In this document: piece by piece, positions 1-9,783 of the stretch
Position numbering within the stretch: the first letter of the stretch is position 1
Layout: every line of letters begins with the position of its first letter
Assembly: GCF_016406325.1 (NCBI RefSeq)
Contig: NZ_CP066370.1
Coordinates: 2,666,001-2,730,000 of the forward strand
Length of the DNA: 64,000 nt
Direction of reading: 5' to 3'
Origin: Shewanella putrefaciens
GTDB lineage: Bacteria > Pseudomonadota > Gammaproteobacteria > Enterobacterales > Shewanellaceae
Made by a program: the position numbers and the translations under genes
Notes under the pieces: generated by a model
Database searches by the model: none
Told to the model about the DNA's origin: nothing
What the model saw: only the letters and a program-made list of their open reading frames with translations

Positions 1-336
1 GACGAAAAACACATTGAATTAACCAAAGTCAGTAATCACAGAACACTGCAATTTGCCGAGTATTTGGCAAAACGCAACCAAGCGACATGGATACGTTATG
101 TCGTCGTGGGCGGATTTACCGATGATGAAGCATCGGCATTGCAACTGGCCGAGTTTATCAAGCCCATGAAAAACATTGAAAAGGTAGAGTTACTGCCCTA
201 TCACGAATTAGGTAAGCATAAGTGGGAAGCCATGGGCGAAAACTATCAACTCGATGGCGTATCTCCCCCAAGCCGCGAAACCATGGAAAAGATTAAAGCG
301 GTATTTGTCCAGCAAGGCATAAACGCGGTTTATTAG
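1..336 (+). CDS. pflA: Pyruvate formate-lyase activating enzyme, C-terminal part
   Basis: The reading frame is open from the first base of the window to a TAA stop, so the start lies upstream. The visible 111 residues match the end of PflA: a RYVVV strand, then KVELLPYHELGKHKW and a PPSRETMEKIK helix, the last segments of the radical-SAM barrel. PflA uses a 4Fe-4S cluster and S-adenosylmethionine to install the glycyl radical on pyruvate formate-lyase in anaerobic cytoplasm. The CX3CX2C cluster motif is outside the window. The next genes (ackA, pta) carry acetyl-CoA from PFL to acetate, so the context fits. The family assignment is firm from the C-terminal sequence. Confidence 0.93.
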   Translation, partial: DEKHIELTKVSNHRTLQFAEYLAKRNQATWIRYVVVGGFTDDEASALQLAEFIKPMKNIEKVELLPYHELGKHKWEAMGENYQLDGVSPPSRETMEKIKAVFVQQGINAVY

Positions 337-380
337 TCGACTAAGCAGCGATTAAAAACACATTAAGACAAAATATAAAA

Positions 381-824
381 CTAGAGTTCTTCCCAATAAC
401 TGGCATCTAAGCGCTCAAAGGCTATTTTTAAAATAACCGCCATATCGAGATAACAAGCCTTAGCACCTAAGGTTTGGCATTGAATGCCCATGGAAGACAG
501 CTTTGCGCTTAACTGGTTACTCCAGTCGAAGAGCGACAAAGGTAAAGGATGGCGAGCCCGCCAACCTAGCCATAATAAGCCCTGCACTGGCAGGCTGATA
601 AAAAATAAAGCGATAGTGACAGCTTGTGGCAAAAATGCCCAACCATAGATATATAGCTGGCTCATACTCGCAAAAACCGCCAACACTGGCATCACCAGAA
701 TGGCAAGCTGAGTCGCACGCACAACCCGATACTCAGGAAAAAACAAACCCAGTTGTCTAACCATAGGCCACGTCTTCATATAACGGCGACCGTCTCCTAA
801 GGTTTTGAGAATATTGATGCTCAA
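381..824 (-). CDS. yfbV: YfbV (UPF0208/DUF412) inner-membrane protein
   Basis: A 147-residue protein with the family pattern: an RRYMKTWP segment near the N terminus, two hydrophobic segments (roughly residues 38-60 and 63-85) and a soluble C-terminal domain ending in a DASYWEEL-like motif. The frame can be extended to an ATG at 863. A TTG at 824 has an AGGTG ribosome-binding site seven bases upstream and gives the usual family length (E. coli about 151), so I chose TTG. yfbV sits next to ackA-pta in E. coli too. E. coli work links YfbV to organisation of the Ter macrodomain; nothing here tests that. It is divergent from ackA. Confidence 0.85.
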   Translation of the reverse strand: MSINILKTLGDGRRYMKTWPMVRQLGLFFPEYRVVRATQLAILVMPVLAVFASMSQLYIYGWAFLPQAVTIALFFISLPVQGLLWLGWRARHPLPLSLFDWSNQLSAKLSSMGIQCQTLGAKACYLDMAVILKIAFERLDASYWEEL

Positions 825-964
825 TTTTAGACACCTACAACAATGGAATACTGTTTTTACCATAGCATAATTTGGCGCTTTGCCCCAAGACTGTTACGGC
901 AAATACTCGGTGGTTCTATAGTTTTTGAATCGTTATATTAAACACAATGGCAAAAGGTTTACAC

Positions 965-2167
965 ATGTCTAATAAACTGGTTTTAGTACTCAATTGCGGT
1001 AGCTCTTCACTCAAATTTGCCGTCATTGACGCGCAAACAGGTGACGATCAGATCTCTGGCCTAGCCGAGTGTTTTGGCTTAGAAGATTCTCGTATCAAAT
1101 GGAAAATCAACGGTGAAAAACAGGAAGCTGCCTTAGGTGCATTTACAGCTCACCGTGAAGCCGTTGAATTCATTGTTAATAAAATCCTTGCGGGTCAACC
1201 TGAGTTAGCAGCACAAATCCAAGCTGTAGGTCATCGTATTGTTCATGGCGGCGAAAAATTCACTCGTTCAGTGATTATTGATGATAGCGTGATCAAAGGT
1301 ATTGAAGATTGTGCATCACTTGCCCCATTGCATAACCCTGCACACCTTATTGGCATTAGAGCGGCAATGGCCTCTTTCCCTAAATTGCCTCAAGTAGCAG
1401 TGTTTGATACCGCTTTCCACCAAAGCATGCCAGACAGAGCTTACGTCTATGCCTTACCATACAAGTTATATCGCGAACACGGTATTCGTCGTTATGGTAT
1501 GCATGGTACTAGCCATTTATTTGTTAGCCGTGAAGCGGCGAAAATGCTCAACAAACCGTTAGCCGAAACCAATGTGATCTGTGCACATTTAGGAAATGGC
1601 GCTTCTGTTACCGCAGTGAAAGGTGGCAAAAGTGTCGACACCTCTATGGGCTTAACCCCATTAGAAGGTTTAGTGATGGGCACTCGTTGTGGCGATATTG
1701 ATCCTTCAATCATCTATCACTTAGTCCATCAATTAGGTTACACGCTTGAAGAAGTCAATAACCTGATGAACAAGCAAAGTGGTCTGCTGGGTATTTCCGA
1801 GCTGACTAACGATTGCCGTGGCATCGAAGAAGGTTATGCTGACGGCCATAAAGGCGCGACCTTAGCCTTAGAAATCTTCTGCTATCGTTTAGCCAAATAC
1901 ATTGCCTCTTACACAGTGCCACTGGGCCGTTTAGATGCAGTCGTCTTTACGGGTGGCATTGGTGAAAACTCTGACTTAATTCGTGAGAAAGTACTTAACC
2001 TCTTGGAAATCTTTAATTTCCATGTCGATAGCGAACGCAATAAAGCCGCGCGCTTCGGTAAAAAAGGCATTATCACCCAAGATAACAGCACTGTTGCTAT
2101 GGTGATCCCAACTAATGAAGAATGGGTTATTGCCGAAGACTCCATTAAACTTATCAACAAAGAATAA
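965..2167 (+). CDS. ackA: Acetate kinase
   Basis: A 400-residue acetate kinase, the same length as the E. coli enzyme. It interconverts acetyl phosphate plus ADP with acetate plus ATP in the cytoplasm. Visible signatures are the N-terminal NCGSSSLKF nucleotide-binding motif, the [11 protein letters not shown] segment, HLGNGAS, and FTGGIGENS near the C terminus. An in-frame ATG at 947 would add six residues. The ATG at 965 is preferred because AAAAGG lies seven bases before it and the protein then begins at the conserved strand. pta follows 118 bp downstream, completing the Pta-AckA pathway. A hairpin between the two genes suggests partial termination. Confidence 0.97.
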   Translation: MSNKLVLVLNCGSSSLKFAVIDAQTGDDQISGLAECFGLEDSRIKWKINGEKQEAALGAFTAHREAVEFIVNKILAGQPELAAQIQAVGHRIVHGGEKFTRSVIIDDSVIKGIEDCASLAPLHNPAHLIGIRAAMASFPKLPQVAVFDTAFHQSMPDRAYVYALPYKLYREHGIRRYGMHGTSHLFVSREAAKMLNKPLAETNVICAHLGNGASVTAVKGGKSVDTSMGLTPLEGLVMGTRCGDIDPSIIYHLVHQLGYTLEEVNNLMNKQSGLLGISELTNDCRGIEEGYADGHKGATLALEIFCYRLAKYIASYTVPLGRLDAVVFTGGIGENSDLIREKVLNLLEIFNFHVDSERNKAARFGKKGIITQDNSTVAMVIPTNEEWVIAEDSIKLINKE

Positions 2168-2175
2168 GATGACCT

Positions 2176-2205
2176 AAGCCGTTTGCTCATCCAAACGGCT
2201 TTATT
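2176..2205 (+). terminator. Hairpin between ackA and pta
   Basis: The ten-base arms AAGCCGTTTG (2176-2185) and CAAACGGCTT (2192-2201) are perfectly complementary with a six-base loop. They are followed by a short, interrupted T-rich stretch (TTATTGTT). It begins nine bases after the ackA stop. It could be a leaky intrinsic terminator that sets the ackA/pta ratio, or an mRNA-stabilising stem. Confidence 0.6.
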
Positions 2206-2285
2206 GTTAAAGACTTACAGTAAACACATTCATAAGCAAACTCGCAGAACCTATCTGCCAAAAACCATCGAACTTAGAGGTTTTT

Positions 2286-4439
2286 ATGTCCCGAAATATT
2301 ATGTTAATCCCCATAGGCACAGGAGTTGGCCTGACCTCCTTAAGCCTTGGGATGGTTCGCGCACTGGAGCGCCATGGGGTTAAAGTACAATTCTTTAAGC
2401 CTATTTCTCAACTTCGTCCAAACGATAATGGCCCAGAGCGCTCGACCACGATTTTAAGCAAGTCACCAACAGTAAATCCATTAGAACCCTTCGATATGGC
2501 CCATGCTGAAGCGTTAATTCGTGCAGACCAAATCGATGTGTTAATGGAGCAAATCATTGCCCGTACTGCGGAATGCGCCAGCAATACCGAAACACTTATC
2601 GTCGAAGGTTTAGTCCCTACTCGTAGCCATCCTTTCGCTGACGATGTTAACTACGCCATTGCTAAAGCCATGGATGCTGATGTTATTTTCATTGCAACCC
2701 CTGGTAGTGATACACCAACAGGCCTAATGAATCGCCTCGAAATTGCCTATAACTCATGGGGTGGCAATAAGAACAAACGCTTAATTGGTGCCGTGATCAA
2801 CAAAATTGGTGCGCCCGTTGATGATGAGGGCCGCGCTCGTCCTGACTTATCCGAAGTATTTGATCACCAAGGTGTTCAACGCTCCGATGCGGCCAGTATG
2901 TTCCAACTGCCGGGTAAGAGTCCACTGCGTATCTTAGGCAGTGTGCCGTACAATCTTGACCTAGTCGCCCCACGCGCTTCAGATCTTGCTAAGCACTTAC
3001 GCGCTCGCATTATTAATGCAGGTGAAATGCACACTCGTCGCCTGCGTAAAGTGACCTTCTGTGCGCGCAGCATCCCCAATATGGTTAACCATATAAAAAC
3101 TGACTCGTTACTCGTTACCTCTGGCGATCGCTCAGATGTTATCGTCTCTGCCTGCCTTGCAGCCATGAATGGCGTTAAAATTGGTGCGCTGCTTCTGACC
3201 GGTAGCTATGAGCCAGAGCCAGAAATCCTTAAGCTATGTGAACAAGCCTTTGAAACAGGCTTACCCGTATTCTTAATTGATACTAACACGTGGCAAACCT
3301 CGCTTAATATTCAACGATTTGACCATGAAGTGCCCGTCGATGATGCGGTACGTATTGATTTAGTCCAAGATTATGTCGCAAGCCATATCGATCAAACTTG
3401 GATTGAAAGCGTCACTAAAAACTCTCCACGAGAACATCGCCTATCGCCACCCGCCTTCCGCTATAAATTAACGGAACTGGCACGTGCAGCCCATAAAACC
3501 GTGGTTTTACCGGAAGGTGATGAGCCTCGTACGATTAAAGCGGCAGCCATTTGTGCAGAGCGCGGTATTGCACGCTGCGTACTCTTAGGTAAAAAAGAAG
3601 AAATTCTACGTATCGCGGCCCAACAAGATGTCGTGCTTGGTGAAGGCGTTGTTATTATTGATCCAGAAGACGTACGTGATCGTTACGTTGAGCCTATGTT
3701 AGAACTACGTCGTAGCAAGGGCTTAACTGAAGTCGTGGCTAAAGAACAGTTAGAGGACAACATGGTGCTTGGCACTATGATGCTGGCGCAAAATGAAGTT
3801 GATGGTATTGTTTCTGGCGCCGTTAACACGACAGCCAATACCATTCGTCCTCCGTTACAACTGATTAAAACCGCACCCGGTTCAAGCTTAGTATCATCTA
3901 TCTTCTTTATGTTGATGCCAGACCAAGTGTTAGTTTACGGCGACTGTGCCATTAACCCCGATCCGAATGCTGAGCAGCTAGCTGATATCGCTATTCAATC
4001 AGCGGAATCTGCAAAAGCCTTCGGTATCGAGCCGAGAGTGGCGATGATCAGCTACTCAACAGGCAACTCGGGCACGGGTTCAGATGTGGATAAAGTCCGT
4101 GAAGCGACTCGTATCGCGAAAGAAAAACGCCCAGATCTGATCATTGATGGTCCTTTGCAATACGATGCGGCTGTAATGCCAAACGTTGCCCGCTCTAAGG
4201 CGCCTAATAGCCCTGTCGCTGGACAAGCTACAGTATTTGTATTCCCAGACCTCAATACAGGCAACACAACTTACAAAGCCGTACAACGAAGCGCCGATCT
4301 GATCAGTATCGGCCCAATGCTGCAAGGTATGCGTAAGCCAGTAAATGACTTATCCCGCGGTGCATTAGTTGATGACATTGTCTACACCATCGCCCTGACA
4401 GCCATTCAAGCTTCACAAAACGATGCGGCAAAACGCTAA
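2286..4439 (+). CDS. pta: Phosphate acetyltransferase
   Basis: A 717-residue long-form Pta (E. coli 714) that transfers the acetyl group between CoA and phosphate. Domains in order: an N-terminal DRTGG/AAA-like region (about 1-240, starting with a degenerate P-loop [10 protein letters not shown]), a central DRTGG domain (about 240-380) and a C-terminal catalytic PTA domain (about 390-717) with [33 protein letters not shown] and [17 protein letters not shown] precedes the ATG by five bases. The long N terminus is typical of enteric and Shewanella enzymes and is regulatory in E. coli. It works with ackA immediately upstream. A strong terminator follows. Confidence 0.97.
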   Translation: MSRNIMLIPIGTGVGLTSLSLGMVRALERHGVKVQFFKPISQLRPNDNGPERSTTILSKSPTVNPLEPFDMAHAEALIRADQIDVLMEQIIARTAECASNTETLIVEGLVPTRSHPFADDVNYAIAKAMDADVIFIATPGSDTPTGLMNRLEIAYNSWGGNKNKRLIGAVINKIGAPVDDEGRARPDLSEVFDHQGVQRSDAASMFQLPGKSPLRILGSVPYNLDLVAPRASDLAKHLRARIINAGEMHTRRLRKVTFCARSIPNMVNHIKTDSLLVTSGDRSDVIVSACLAAMNGVKIGALLLTGSYEPEPEILKLCEQAFETGLPVFLIDTNTWQTSLNIQRFDHEVPVDDAVRIDLVQDYVASHIDQTWIESVTKNSPREHRLSPPAFRYKLTELARAAHKTVVLPEGDEPRTIKAAAICAERGIARCVLLGKKEEILRIAAQQDVVLGEGVVIIDPEDVRDRYVEPMLELRRSKGLTEVVAKEQLEDNMVLGTMMLAQNEVDGIVSGAVNTTANTIRPPLQLIKTAPGSSLVSSIFFMLMPDQVLVYGDCAINPDPNAEQLADIAIQSAESAKAFGIEPRVAMISYSTGNSGTGSDVDKVREATRIAKEKRPDLIIDGPLQYDAAVMPNVARSKAPNSPVAGQATVFVFPDLNTGNTTYKAVQRSADLISIGPMLQGMRKPVNDLSRGALVDDIVYTIALTAIQASQNDAAKR

Positions 4440-4470
4440 CACTGTTAAATACGGTTAAATGATAACCACA

Positions 4471-4503
4471 AAAAAGCACTGGCCTGTCCCAGTGCTTTTT
4501 TTT
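4471..4503 (+). terminator. Intrinsic terminator of pta
   Basis: AAAGCACTGG (4473-4482) and CCAGTGCTTT (4489-4498) form a ten-base stem followed by eight T residues. This is a canonical rho-independent terminator 30 bases after the pta stop. Confidence 0.9.
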
Positions 4504-4921
4504 AACCTATTTTCAGGTAAATGTACCATGATTGACTGATCGTTTAGCGATATAAAAAACCCAAATGACATTAGAAAACGATGGAAAGAACTCAGGAAAT
4601 GCTATTCAGCTATGTGTATAGAGTGAGTCATTCTAAGAAAATATCCACAATCAACAATGGATTCTAATAAGTAACAGCCAATCGTCACTTTTTGACCAGC
4701 AGATAAATAAAGACGATATCAGTGACTTACAAAACATCACTTAAGTCTTCAACATAGTTTTCCACAGATTCTGTGGATAACCTTTTAAGGTATCTTTTAC
4801 TATATGACATAGTCACCGCCGAACAGTCAACCCATTTCCTATTATTCGTCAAATTCTTACAAAACTTGAACATAGGCGTTAAAATCGCGATACTCGAAGC
4901 AAATTCCGAGGGCACTAACCT
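4504..4921. other. Intergenic region with DnaA-box-like inverted pair
   Basis: About 420 bp without a convincing gene. Two short overlapping frames here (one on each strand) lack ribosome-binding sites and family features. The region is AT-rich. It contains an inverted pair of sites matching TTWTNCACA, TTTTCCACA at 4758-4766 and TTATCCACA on the minus strand at 4772-4780. A third near match, ATATCCACA, is at 4641-4649. The pair also forms a short hairpin. Confidence 0.5.
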
Positions 4922-5350
4922 ATGCGAACTCTATTCTTTATCTCTCTATTATTTCTGTTTGGTTGTGGCGATTCAGGGAAACCGCCGACACTAACCCCAG
5001 AGGAAGTGAGTTTAGGCTTTTTCAAAGCTATCTATGTCGATCGTGATGTTGAAAAAGCCAAACAGTTCGTCAATGATCCACTAAAAGAAGTGCTAAGCCA
5101 CTACTACATTGCCACTGCAGTACAACGTAATATGCTCAGTCTTTCTATGACCAACGTTGAAATGGAAATTGATGATATTGATATCGATTTTTTTCGCAAA
5201 TTTACCAAAGATGTTCTCGTGGTAATTAAGATGAAAGGGCTTAAAGCGGGACAACCTTGGATTGATGATAGAACCATCCGCCTACATAAAATCGGTAATA
5301 AATGGGTGATCGTTGAGATTATGCCTGAAAAGCGCAGAGTGAATGGCTAG
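4922..5350 (+). CDS. Putative lipoprotein, unknown function
   Basis: A 142-residue protein with an N-terminal lipoprotein signal: a charged start, a hydrophobic stretch and the lipobox LFGC with Cys15. It is therefore probably lipidated and anchored in the periplasm or outer membrane. The mature part is small and mixed alpha/beta, with a region reading VDRDVEKAKQFVNDPLKEVL followed by alternating strands. This resembles the NTF2-like/DUF4878 style of lipoproteins, but I cannot assign a family. GAGGG lies ten bases before the ATG. It stands alone, with a bidirectional terminator behind it. It is clearly a real gene; the function is unknown. Confidence 0.75.
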   Translation: MRTLFFISLLFLFGCGDSGKPPTLTPEEVSLGFFKAIYVDRDVEKAKQFVNDPLKEVLSHYYIATAVQRNMLSLSMTNVEMEIDDIDIDFFRKFTKDVLVVIKMKGLKAGQPWIDDRTIRLHKIGNKWVIVEIMPEKRRVNG

Positions 5351-5400
5351 GTGACTTTTATTGCGAGTATAGGCTTCAAGACCTCCTTATTTTAAAGAAA

Positions 5401-5426
5401 AAATAGCAACCTTAGGGTTGCTATTT
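5401..5426. terminator. Bidirectional terminator
   Basis: AAATAGCAACC (5401-5411) pairs with GGTTGCTATTT (5416-5426) around a TTAG loop. A-rich and T-rich flanks make it usable on both strands, between the convergent lipoprotein gene and the small gene at 5474. Confidence 0.85.
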
Positions 5427-5473
5427 TCGTTGCTTGTTTTGTTACTTCCGACTCATCAAGATCCATTAGCGTT

Positions 5474-5677
5474 TTAGGCTGGGATCACTTCCTCTTCACT
5501 TTCAGCAGGCAAAGACGTCAGTACATCGTCCTTTACTTGATAGTAAGCATTTTCGTATTCATGAACTTCCATAACAACTCCTGCTTGATTTTGTAAGGTC
5601 ACAAAGGCATGTCCTTCTATGTTGACATTTTGCCTATGAGGAAAGGGATTTCCGTGGGCAGGAGTATAACAAACCAT
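5474..5677 (-). CDS. Small hypothetical protein
   Basis: A 67-residue frame with an acidic C terminus (LPAESEEEVIPA) and no membrane segment. I do not recognise it. The start is uncertain. The ATG at 5677 has no good ribosome-binding site, while an internal ATG (MEVHEYENAYY) has AGGAG five bases upstream and would give only 33 residues. The upstream part (NVNIEGHAFVTLQNQAGVVMEV) reads like a folded beta-rich segment, which favours the longer form. It is isolated and convergent with the lipoprotein gene. Confidence 0.5.
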   Translation of the reverse strand: MVCYTPAHGNPFPHRQNVNIEGHAFVTLQNQAGVVMEVHEYENAYYQVKDDVLTSLPAESEEEVIPA

Positions 5678-5782
5678 ATTATCCAGTTACAGAAAACTTT
5701 CAGTTTTGTTTGCCATTAATAACGAAAAAATACCAAAATCCACTTTTAACGCGGCGAAAGTGAATCTCGAAGTGAAAACCTT

Positions 5783-6697
5783 TCAGTTAGCCTTCACTCG
5801 ATAGCGTAATACTTTTAATGACTTTTCTTCCGACACATCGATAAAGGCTGGCGGATTAGCGAGTCGCTCAACATATTCCAATGCTGGCGCAGCTTCAGCA
5901 ACCTGTTTGCGCAGAAAAGCGGTATCCAGTTCAGGGGCATTTAAACACAATAACACTTCACCATTATCGGCAAGTAATTCAGGTAACCGCCTAATTAAAC
6001 GCACATAATCCTTAGTAGCAACAAAACTCCCCTTCTGATTGCTCGGCGGATCGGCAACTATTATTTCATAGGGACCGAGCTTTTTAAGTTTGCCCCAAGA
6101 TTTGAAAATATCATGGCCTAAAAAACGTGCTCCAGCGACAAAGCCATTCAGCAAATGGTTTTGTTTACCAATAGCAAGGGCTCCTTTACTCATATCCATA
6201 TTCACAACTTCATCAGCCCCGCCCTGCAGTGCTGCAACTGAGAATCCACAGGTATAAGCAAATAAATTAAGCACCTTTTTATGGCGTGCATTTGCCCTCA
6301 CCCAATCTCGACCGTTGGCCATATCGAGAAAAAGTCCATGATTTTGGCCGCGCATTAAATGCACCTGAAATCGCGATCCCTTTTCAGTAACGATATGAGG
6401 TTCTGGAATTTCGCCCTCAAGTAACTGAGTAAACGTCTCCCCCGCACAACGAAATTGATACACGAGATTTAGAGGACTTTCAGGATGCCATGCTTGCCAA
6501 CGTGCTGTAATGGCCTGCTGGCACATCGCAAGCTCGGTATCTTCGAGAGGAATAAAACTGGTTAACAATAAAACGGGGGCAAACCAATCTAAACAAATAT
6601 GCTCAGAGCCAGCATAATGCCCGCCTCGACCATGAAATAAACGTACCGCATCATTACCGAGTTCTATCGTGGTGAGCGCTTGTAAAAAACGTTGCAT
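5783..6697 (-). CDS. Class I SAM-dependent methyltransferase (RlmI/RlmK-like)
   Basis: A 304-residue protein with a Rossmann methyltransferase core in the C-terminal two thirds. The SAM-binding motif I is VLNLFAYTCGFSVAAL, the acidic motif II is VNMDMSK, and motif IV is ADPPSNQKG. The DPPS form and overall architecture match the PF10672-type relatives of the RlmI/RlmL-K rRNA methyltransferases. The N terminus lacks an obvious PUA domain. Target modification (rRNA base or other) cannot be decided from sequence. It lies seven bases downstream of the AI-2E-type exporter gene and is probably co-transcribed with it. Confidence 0.8.
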   Translation of the reverse strand: MQRFLQALTTIELGNDAVRLFHGRGGHYAGSEHICLDWFAPVLLLTSFIPLEDTELAMCQQAITARWQAWHPESPLNLVYQFRCAGETFTQLLEGEIPEPHIVTEKGSRFQVHLMRGQNHGLFLDMANGRDWVRANARHKKVLNLFAYTCGFSVAALQGGADEVVNMDMSKGALAIGKQNHLLNGFVAGARFLGHDIFKSWGKLKKLGPYEIIVADPPSNQKGSFVATKDYVRLIRRLPELLADNGEVLLCLNAPELDTAFLRKQVAEAAPALEYVERLANPPAFIDVSEEKSLKVLRYRVKAN

Positions 6698-6704
6698 TAT
6701 TAAT

Positions 6705-7811
6705 TTACTTCTTTTCTGTTGAACTAGGAGTCGCCTGATGATTAACAGGCTCAGATATCACTGTACTTTTGACGAGTCTATCGTCGACATCATCCGACAA
6801 TAAAATGGCCAACCAACCTCCACTTTTACTGGATTCAAGGGCGATTTTCACCACCATAGTCAAAGGGACTGACAGTAACATTCCTACAGATCCAAGTAAC
6901 CAACCCCAAAAAATTAATGATAAAAATACCACTAACGTGGAAAGTCCAAGGCCACGTCCCATAAATTTGGGTTCAATCACATTGCCCATCACCATATTGG
7001 CGCCAATATACAATAATGCAGTCCCTCCAGCAGCGGTGGGACCAAGCTGAATAAAGGCTAACAACACGGCAGGAATGGCGGCAATAATGGAACCTATATT
7101 CGGAATGTAATTGAATAAAAAGGCGATGACAGCCCACAAAAGAGCATAATCCACACCGATAAAGGTTAAGCCAATACCCACAATGAGACCTGTCGCTAAG
7201 CTCACTAAGGTCTTTAACACCATATATTGATTAACCGATTGCAAGAAACGATCAATTTGCTGTAAGCGCATATCAGGATCATCCAGCGCTAAATGTAATT
7301 TTTTCGGTAAAGACTGTGCCTCAAACAACATGAATACTATGGTTAAGACGATCAAGAACAAGTTGGCCATTACGTTCCCTACACCCGACAACATATTCGT
7401 TGTCATCGATAAAGCCATACCTGGGTCAAAATAGGCTAAGACTTGATCTTTTGAAATGTGAATGTTCAGTGCCTGTAATTTATGAATAATCCAAGAAAAC
7501 TGCTCTATTAGCTGATCACGGTATTGGGGAAGTTGTTTAGAAAATTCGTTAATGGAACTCCCTACAACGGAAGCCAACCAAAGTCCCATTAAGACTATAA
7601 AACACATCAAAAGAATGACAGCTAACCACTTAGGCACACGATATTTTGTCATTAATCCAATGGCCGGATTACAGATCATCGCAATAAAACTGGATAACAC
7701 AAAAGGCACCACTATTGGGCTGGCAGCCTTTATCCCTGCCAAAATAATCACTACAAAGGCCATCACCGCAAAGCCACGATAGGCTGCTGAAGGCGCATTA
7801 GGTCGCGTCAT
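6705..7811 (-). CDS. AI-2E family transporter (PerM/YhhT-like)
   Basis: A 368-residue polytopic membrane protein with paired N-terminal hydrophobic segments, a soluble region around residues 75-150, and a C-terminal cluster of membrane spans. That cluster includes the family segment FLFNYIPNIGSIIAAIPAVLLAF and the later GNVIEPKFMGRGLGLSTLVVF. This is the PF01594 layout (eight spans). Members export small molecules, autoinducer-2 in TqsA, or act as Na+/H+ antiporters; the substrate here is unknown. It is divergent from folX, and the methyltransferase gene follows seven bases later. Confidence 0.88.
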   Translation of the reverse strand: MTRPNAPSAAYRGFAVMAFVVIILAGIKAASPIVVPFVLSSFIAMICNPAIGLMTKYRVPKWLAVILLMCFIVLMGLWLASVVGSSINEFSKQLPQYRDQLIEQFSWIIHKLQALNIHISKDQVLAYFDPGMALSMTTNMLSGVGNVMANLFLIVLTIVFMLFEAQSLPKKLHLALDDPDMRLQQIDRFLQSVNQYMVLKTLVSLATGLIVGIGLTFIGVDYALLWAVIAFLFNYIPNIGSIIAAIPAVLLAFIQLGPTAAGGTALLYIGANMVMGNVIEPKFMGRGLGLSTLVVFLSLIFWGWLLGSVGMLLSVPLTMVVKIALESSKSGGWLAILLSDDVDDRLVKSTVISEPVNHQATPSSTEKK

Positions 7812-7908
7812 TTATTAAAAATCCTTCTTGATCTTAGATAAAATTGTTAGGCTATCGTGACAAAAGTACCAATCTCAATCACCTAAGCCTTAATAGTAAG
7901 TTGTCATT

Positions 7909-8280
7909 ATGAAACCAGAAACCGCGATTATACGCATTAAAAACTTAAGACTTCGCACTTTTATTGGCATAAAAGAAGATGAAATTCAGAATCGCCAAGA
8001 TGTGATAGTCAATGTCGTGATCCATTACTGCGCAGAACGCGCTCGTAATAGTGATAATGTAGACGACGCACTCAATTACCGCACAATCACTAAAAAGATC
8101 ATTGAACTGATTGAGAATAATCGTTTCTCGCTGCTCGAAAATCTAACAAGCCAAACCTTAGCCCTCGCGAGTGAACATCCTTGGGTAGAATTTGCTAGTG
8201 TTGAAATAGATAAACCCCATGCTCTGCGCTTCGCTGATTCAGTGTCGATGGAACTTTGCTATCAAAAAGCCGCGCAGTAG
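7909..8280 (+). CDS. folX: Dihydroneopterin triphosphate 2'-epimerase
   Basis: A 123-residue member of the FolB/FolX tunnelling fold. It begins with an [18 protein letters not shown] strand-turn that matches FolX rather than FolB, followed by [25 protein letters not shown], the substrate-anchoring segment. FolX epimerises 7,8-dihydroneopterin triphosphate at C2' to the monapterin series. The next gene, yfcH, is also adjacent to folX in E. coli, supporting orthology. Length equals the E. coli protein (120) within three residues. Confidence 0.92.
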   Translation: MKPETAIIRIKNLRLRTFIGIKEDEIQNRQDVIVNVVIHYCAERARNSDNVDDALNYRTITKKIIELIENNRFSLLENLTSQTLALASEHPWVEFASVEIDKPHALRFADSVSMELCYQKAAQ

Positions 8281-8374
8281 CAATCACCGTAAAGTGATCC
8301 CTTCACGCCCGTTTTCGTATATTTGTTGGGTTGGGAAATTCAACCAATGAGTTCCATATACTTAAGGAAATACC

Positions 8375-9268
8375 ATGAAAATACTCATCACTGGCGCTAG
8401 TGGTTTTATTGGTCGCCAATTGGTTGCACTTTTAGCACCTATGCATCAGTTGACCCTATTAACCCGCTCTCCAGAACAAACGCGTAAAGTACTCGGTGCA
8501 GAGCATCAATATTTAGCTAGTTTGGATCAACTAGATGATTTAAATACCATAGATGCGGTAGTAAATTTAGCGGGCGAGCCCATCGTTGCAAAGCGCTGGA
8601 GTAAAAACCAAAAACAACTTATCTGCAGTAGCCGCTGGAATACAACAGCTAGGTTAACCCAACTTATTCAACAAAGTAGTAATCCACCCAGTGTTATGGT
8701 GAGCGGTTCTGCTATTGGGTTTTATGGTCGACAAGGTGAACAACTATTAAATGAAAATAGCACTCCCAATATTGAATTCAGCCATGAAATCTGCAAAACC
8801 TGGGAGCAGTTAGCGCTAAATGCAGCATCAGAGCATACTCGGGTCAGTATTATTCGGATCGGTATCGTACTCGGTCACGGCGGCGCGCTAGAAAAGATGC
8901 TTCCTCCCTTTAAACTAGGTCTCGGTGGCCCAATAGGGCATGGCCGCCAAGGCATGAGTTGGATACATGTCAACGATCTCATCTCTCTTATCGAATTTTT
9001 ACTCACCCATGACCAGTGCCAAGGCCTATTTAATGCCACAGCTCCTAACCCTGTGAGTAATGCCGAATTTGCGAAAACATTAGGTAAGGCACTTAATCGA
9101 CCCGCAATGATCACAACACCGCCGCTTGCCTTACGTCTAGCCATGGGGGAAATGTCTGAACTACTTACTGAAGGCCAATTTGTTTACCCTAAACGGGCGC
9201 TTGAGGCAGGGTTTCAATTTCAGTACACAGATCTCGAATCGGCATTAACGGATATTGTTGCCCGCTAA
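8375..9268 (+). CDS. yfcH: TIGR01777-type epimerase (YfcH family)
   Basis: A 297-residue extended-SDR protein. It has an N-terminal NAD(P)-binding motif ITGASGFIGRQLV (about residues 4-16), VNLAGEPIVAKRWSKNQK, the catalytic-region SAIGFYG, and a C-terminal DUF1731-like helix pair ending in GFQFQYTDLESAL. The family's substrate is unknown, although its position beside folX hints at pterin metabolism. AAGGAAATACC precedes the ATG. It probably forms an operon with folX, with a gap of 94 bases. Confidence 0.9.
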   Translation: MKILITGASGFIGRQLVALLAPMHQLTLLTRSPEQTRKVLGAEHQYLASLDQLDDLNTIDAVVNLAGEPIVAKRWSKNQKQLICSSRWNTTARLTQLIQQSSNPPSVMVSGSAIGFYGRQGEQLLNENSTPNIEFSHEICKTWEQLALNAASEHTRVSIIRIGIVLGHGGALEKMLPPFKLGLGGPIGHGRQGMSWIHVNDLISLIEFLLTHDQCQGLFNATAPNPVSNAEFAKTLGKALNRPAMITTPPLALRLAMGEMSELLTEGQFVYPKRALEAGFQFQYTDLESALTDIVAR

Positions 9269-9783
9269 ATAGAAGAATAAAAAGAACAATGGAGGCGTTA
9301 TTTGCGCTATGTGTAAAAAATATGGTTATAACTCAATGAAAAAACGTATTAATCCACCTTAATGAAGCTCATAGATTAGGTTGTTTTTGTGCAAAACATT
9401 TTCAACACATTTGTGCAACAACATGATTTATAAGATGATTTAACGACAAAGAAGACTTTTCCTGTTAAACTTGCCGCCATTCGGTCATAAAAGCTTTCAT
9501 TCAAAGCCGTACATTGACCTCAGCAAAATCTACACTGGCCCCTAGTCGCCAGTGATTGGTACTCAGTAACGCGCCATTTTGGCAATACTGCTCTGTAAAA
9601 CCAAGACCGTTCATCCGCGCTTATTCATCCCTCTCCAACATCAGGGGATTGTTCAAGATCTGTCCTTAAGATCGAGCGCTTAACATCCAGCATTAGCAGG
9701 TGCTTAATAACGAGATGGGTTATCTCTGATGGGTACTGTACCCAATCACACACCCACACTAAAACAGTTTGTAAGGAATTCTC
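9269..9783. other. Long leader region upstream of gltS
   Basis: About 515 bp without a supported gene. It contains several inverted repeats: CACTGGC (9533-9539) with GCCAGTG (9548-9554), and a 15-base odd palindrome TGGGTACTGTACCCA at 9730-9744, about 40 bases before the gltS start. These could be an operator or leader RNA structure. I see no known riboswitch motif and no Trp- or Glu-rich leader peptide. Confidence 0.4.

Noticed and set aside
2183..2383. 66-codon frame spanning the ackA-pta gap
   Set aside because: It overlaps the ackA-pta hairpin and the start of pta in another frame; no supporting features.
4727..4994. Two short frames on opposite strands before the lipoprotein gene
   Set aside because: They overlap each other and the lipoprotein start, have no ribosome-binding sites and no recognisable sequence.
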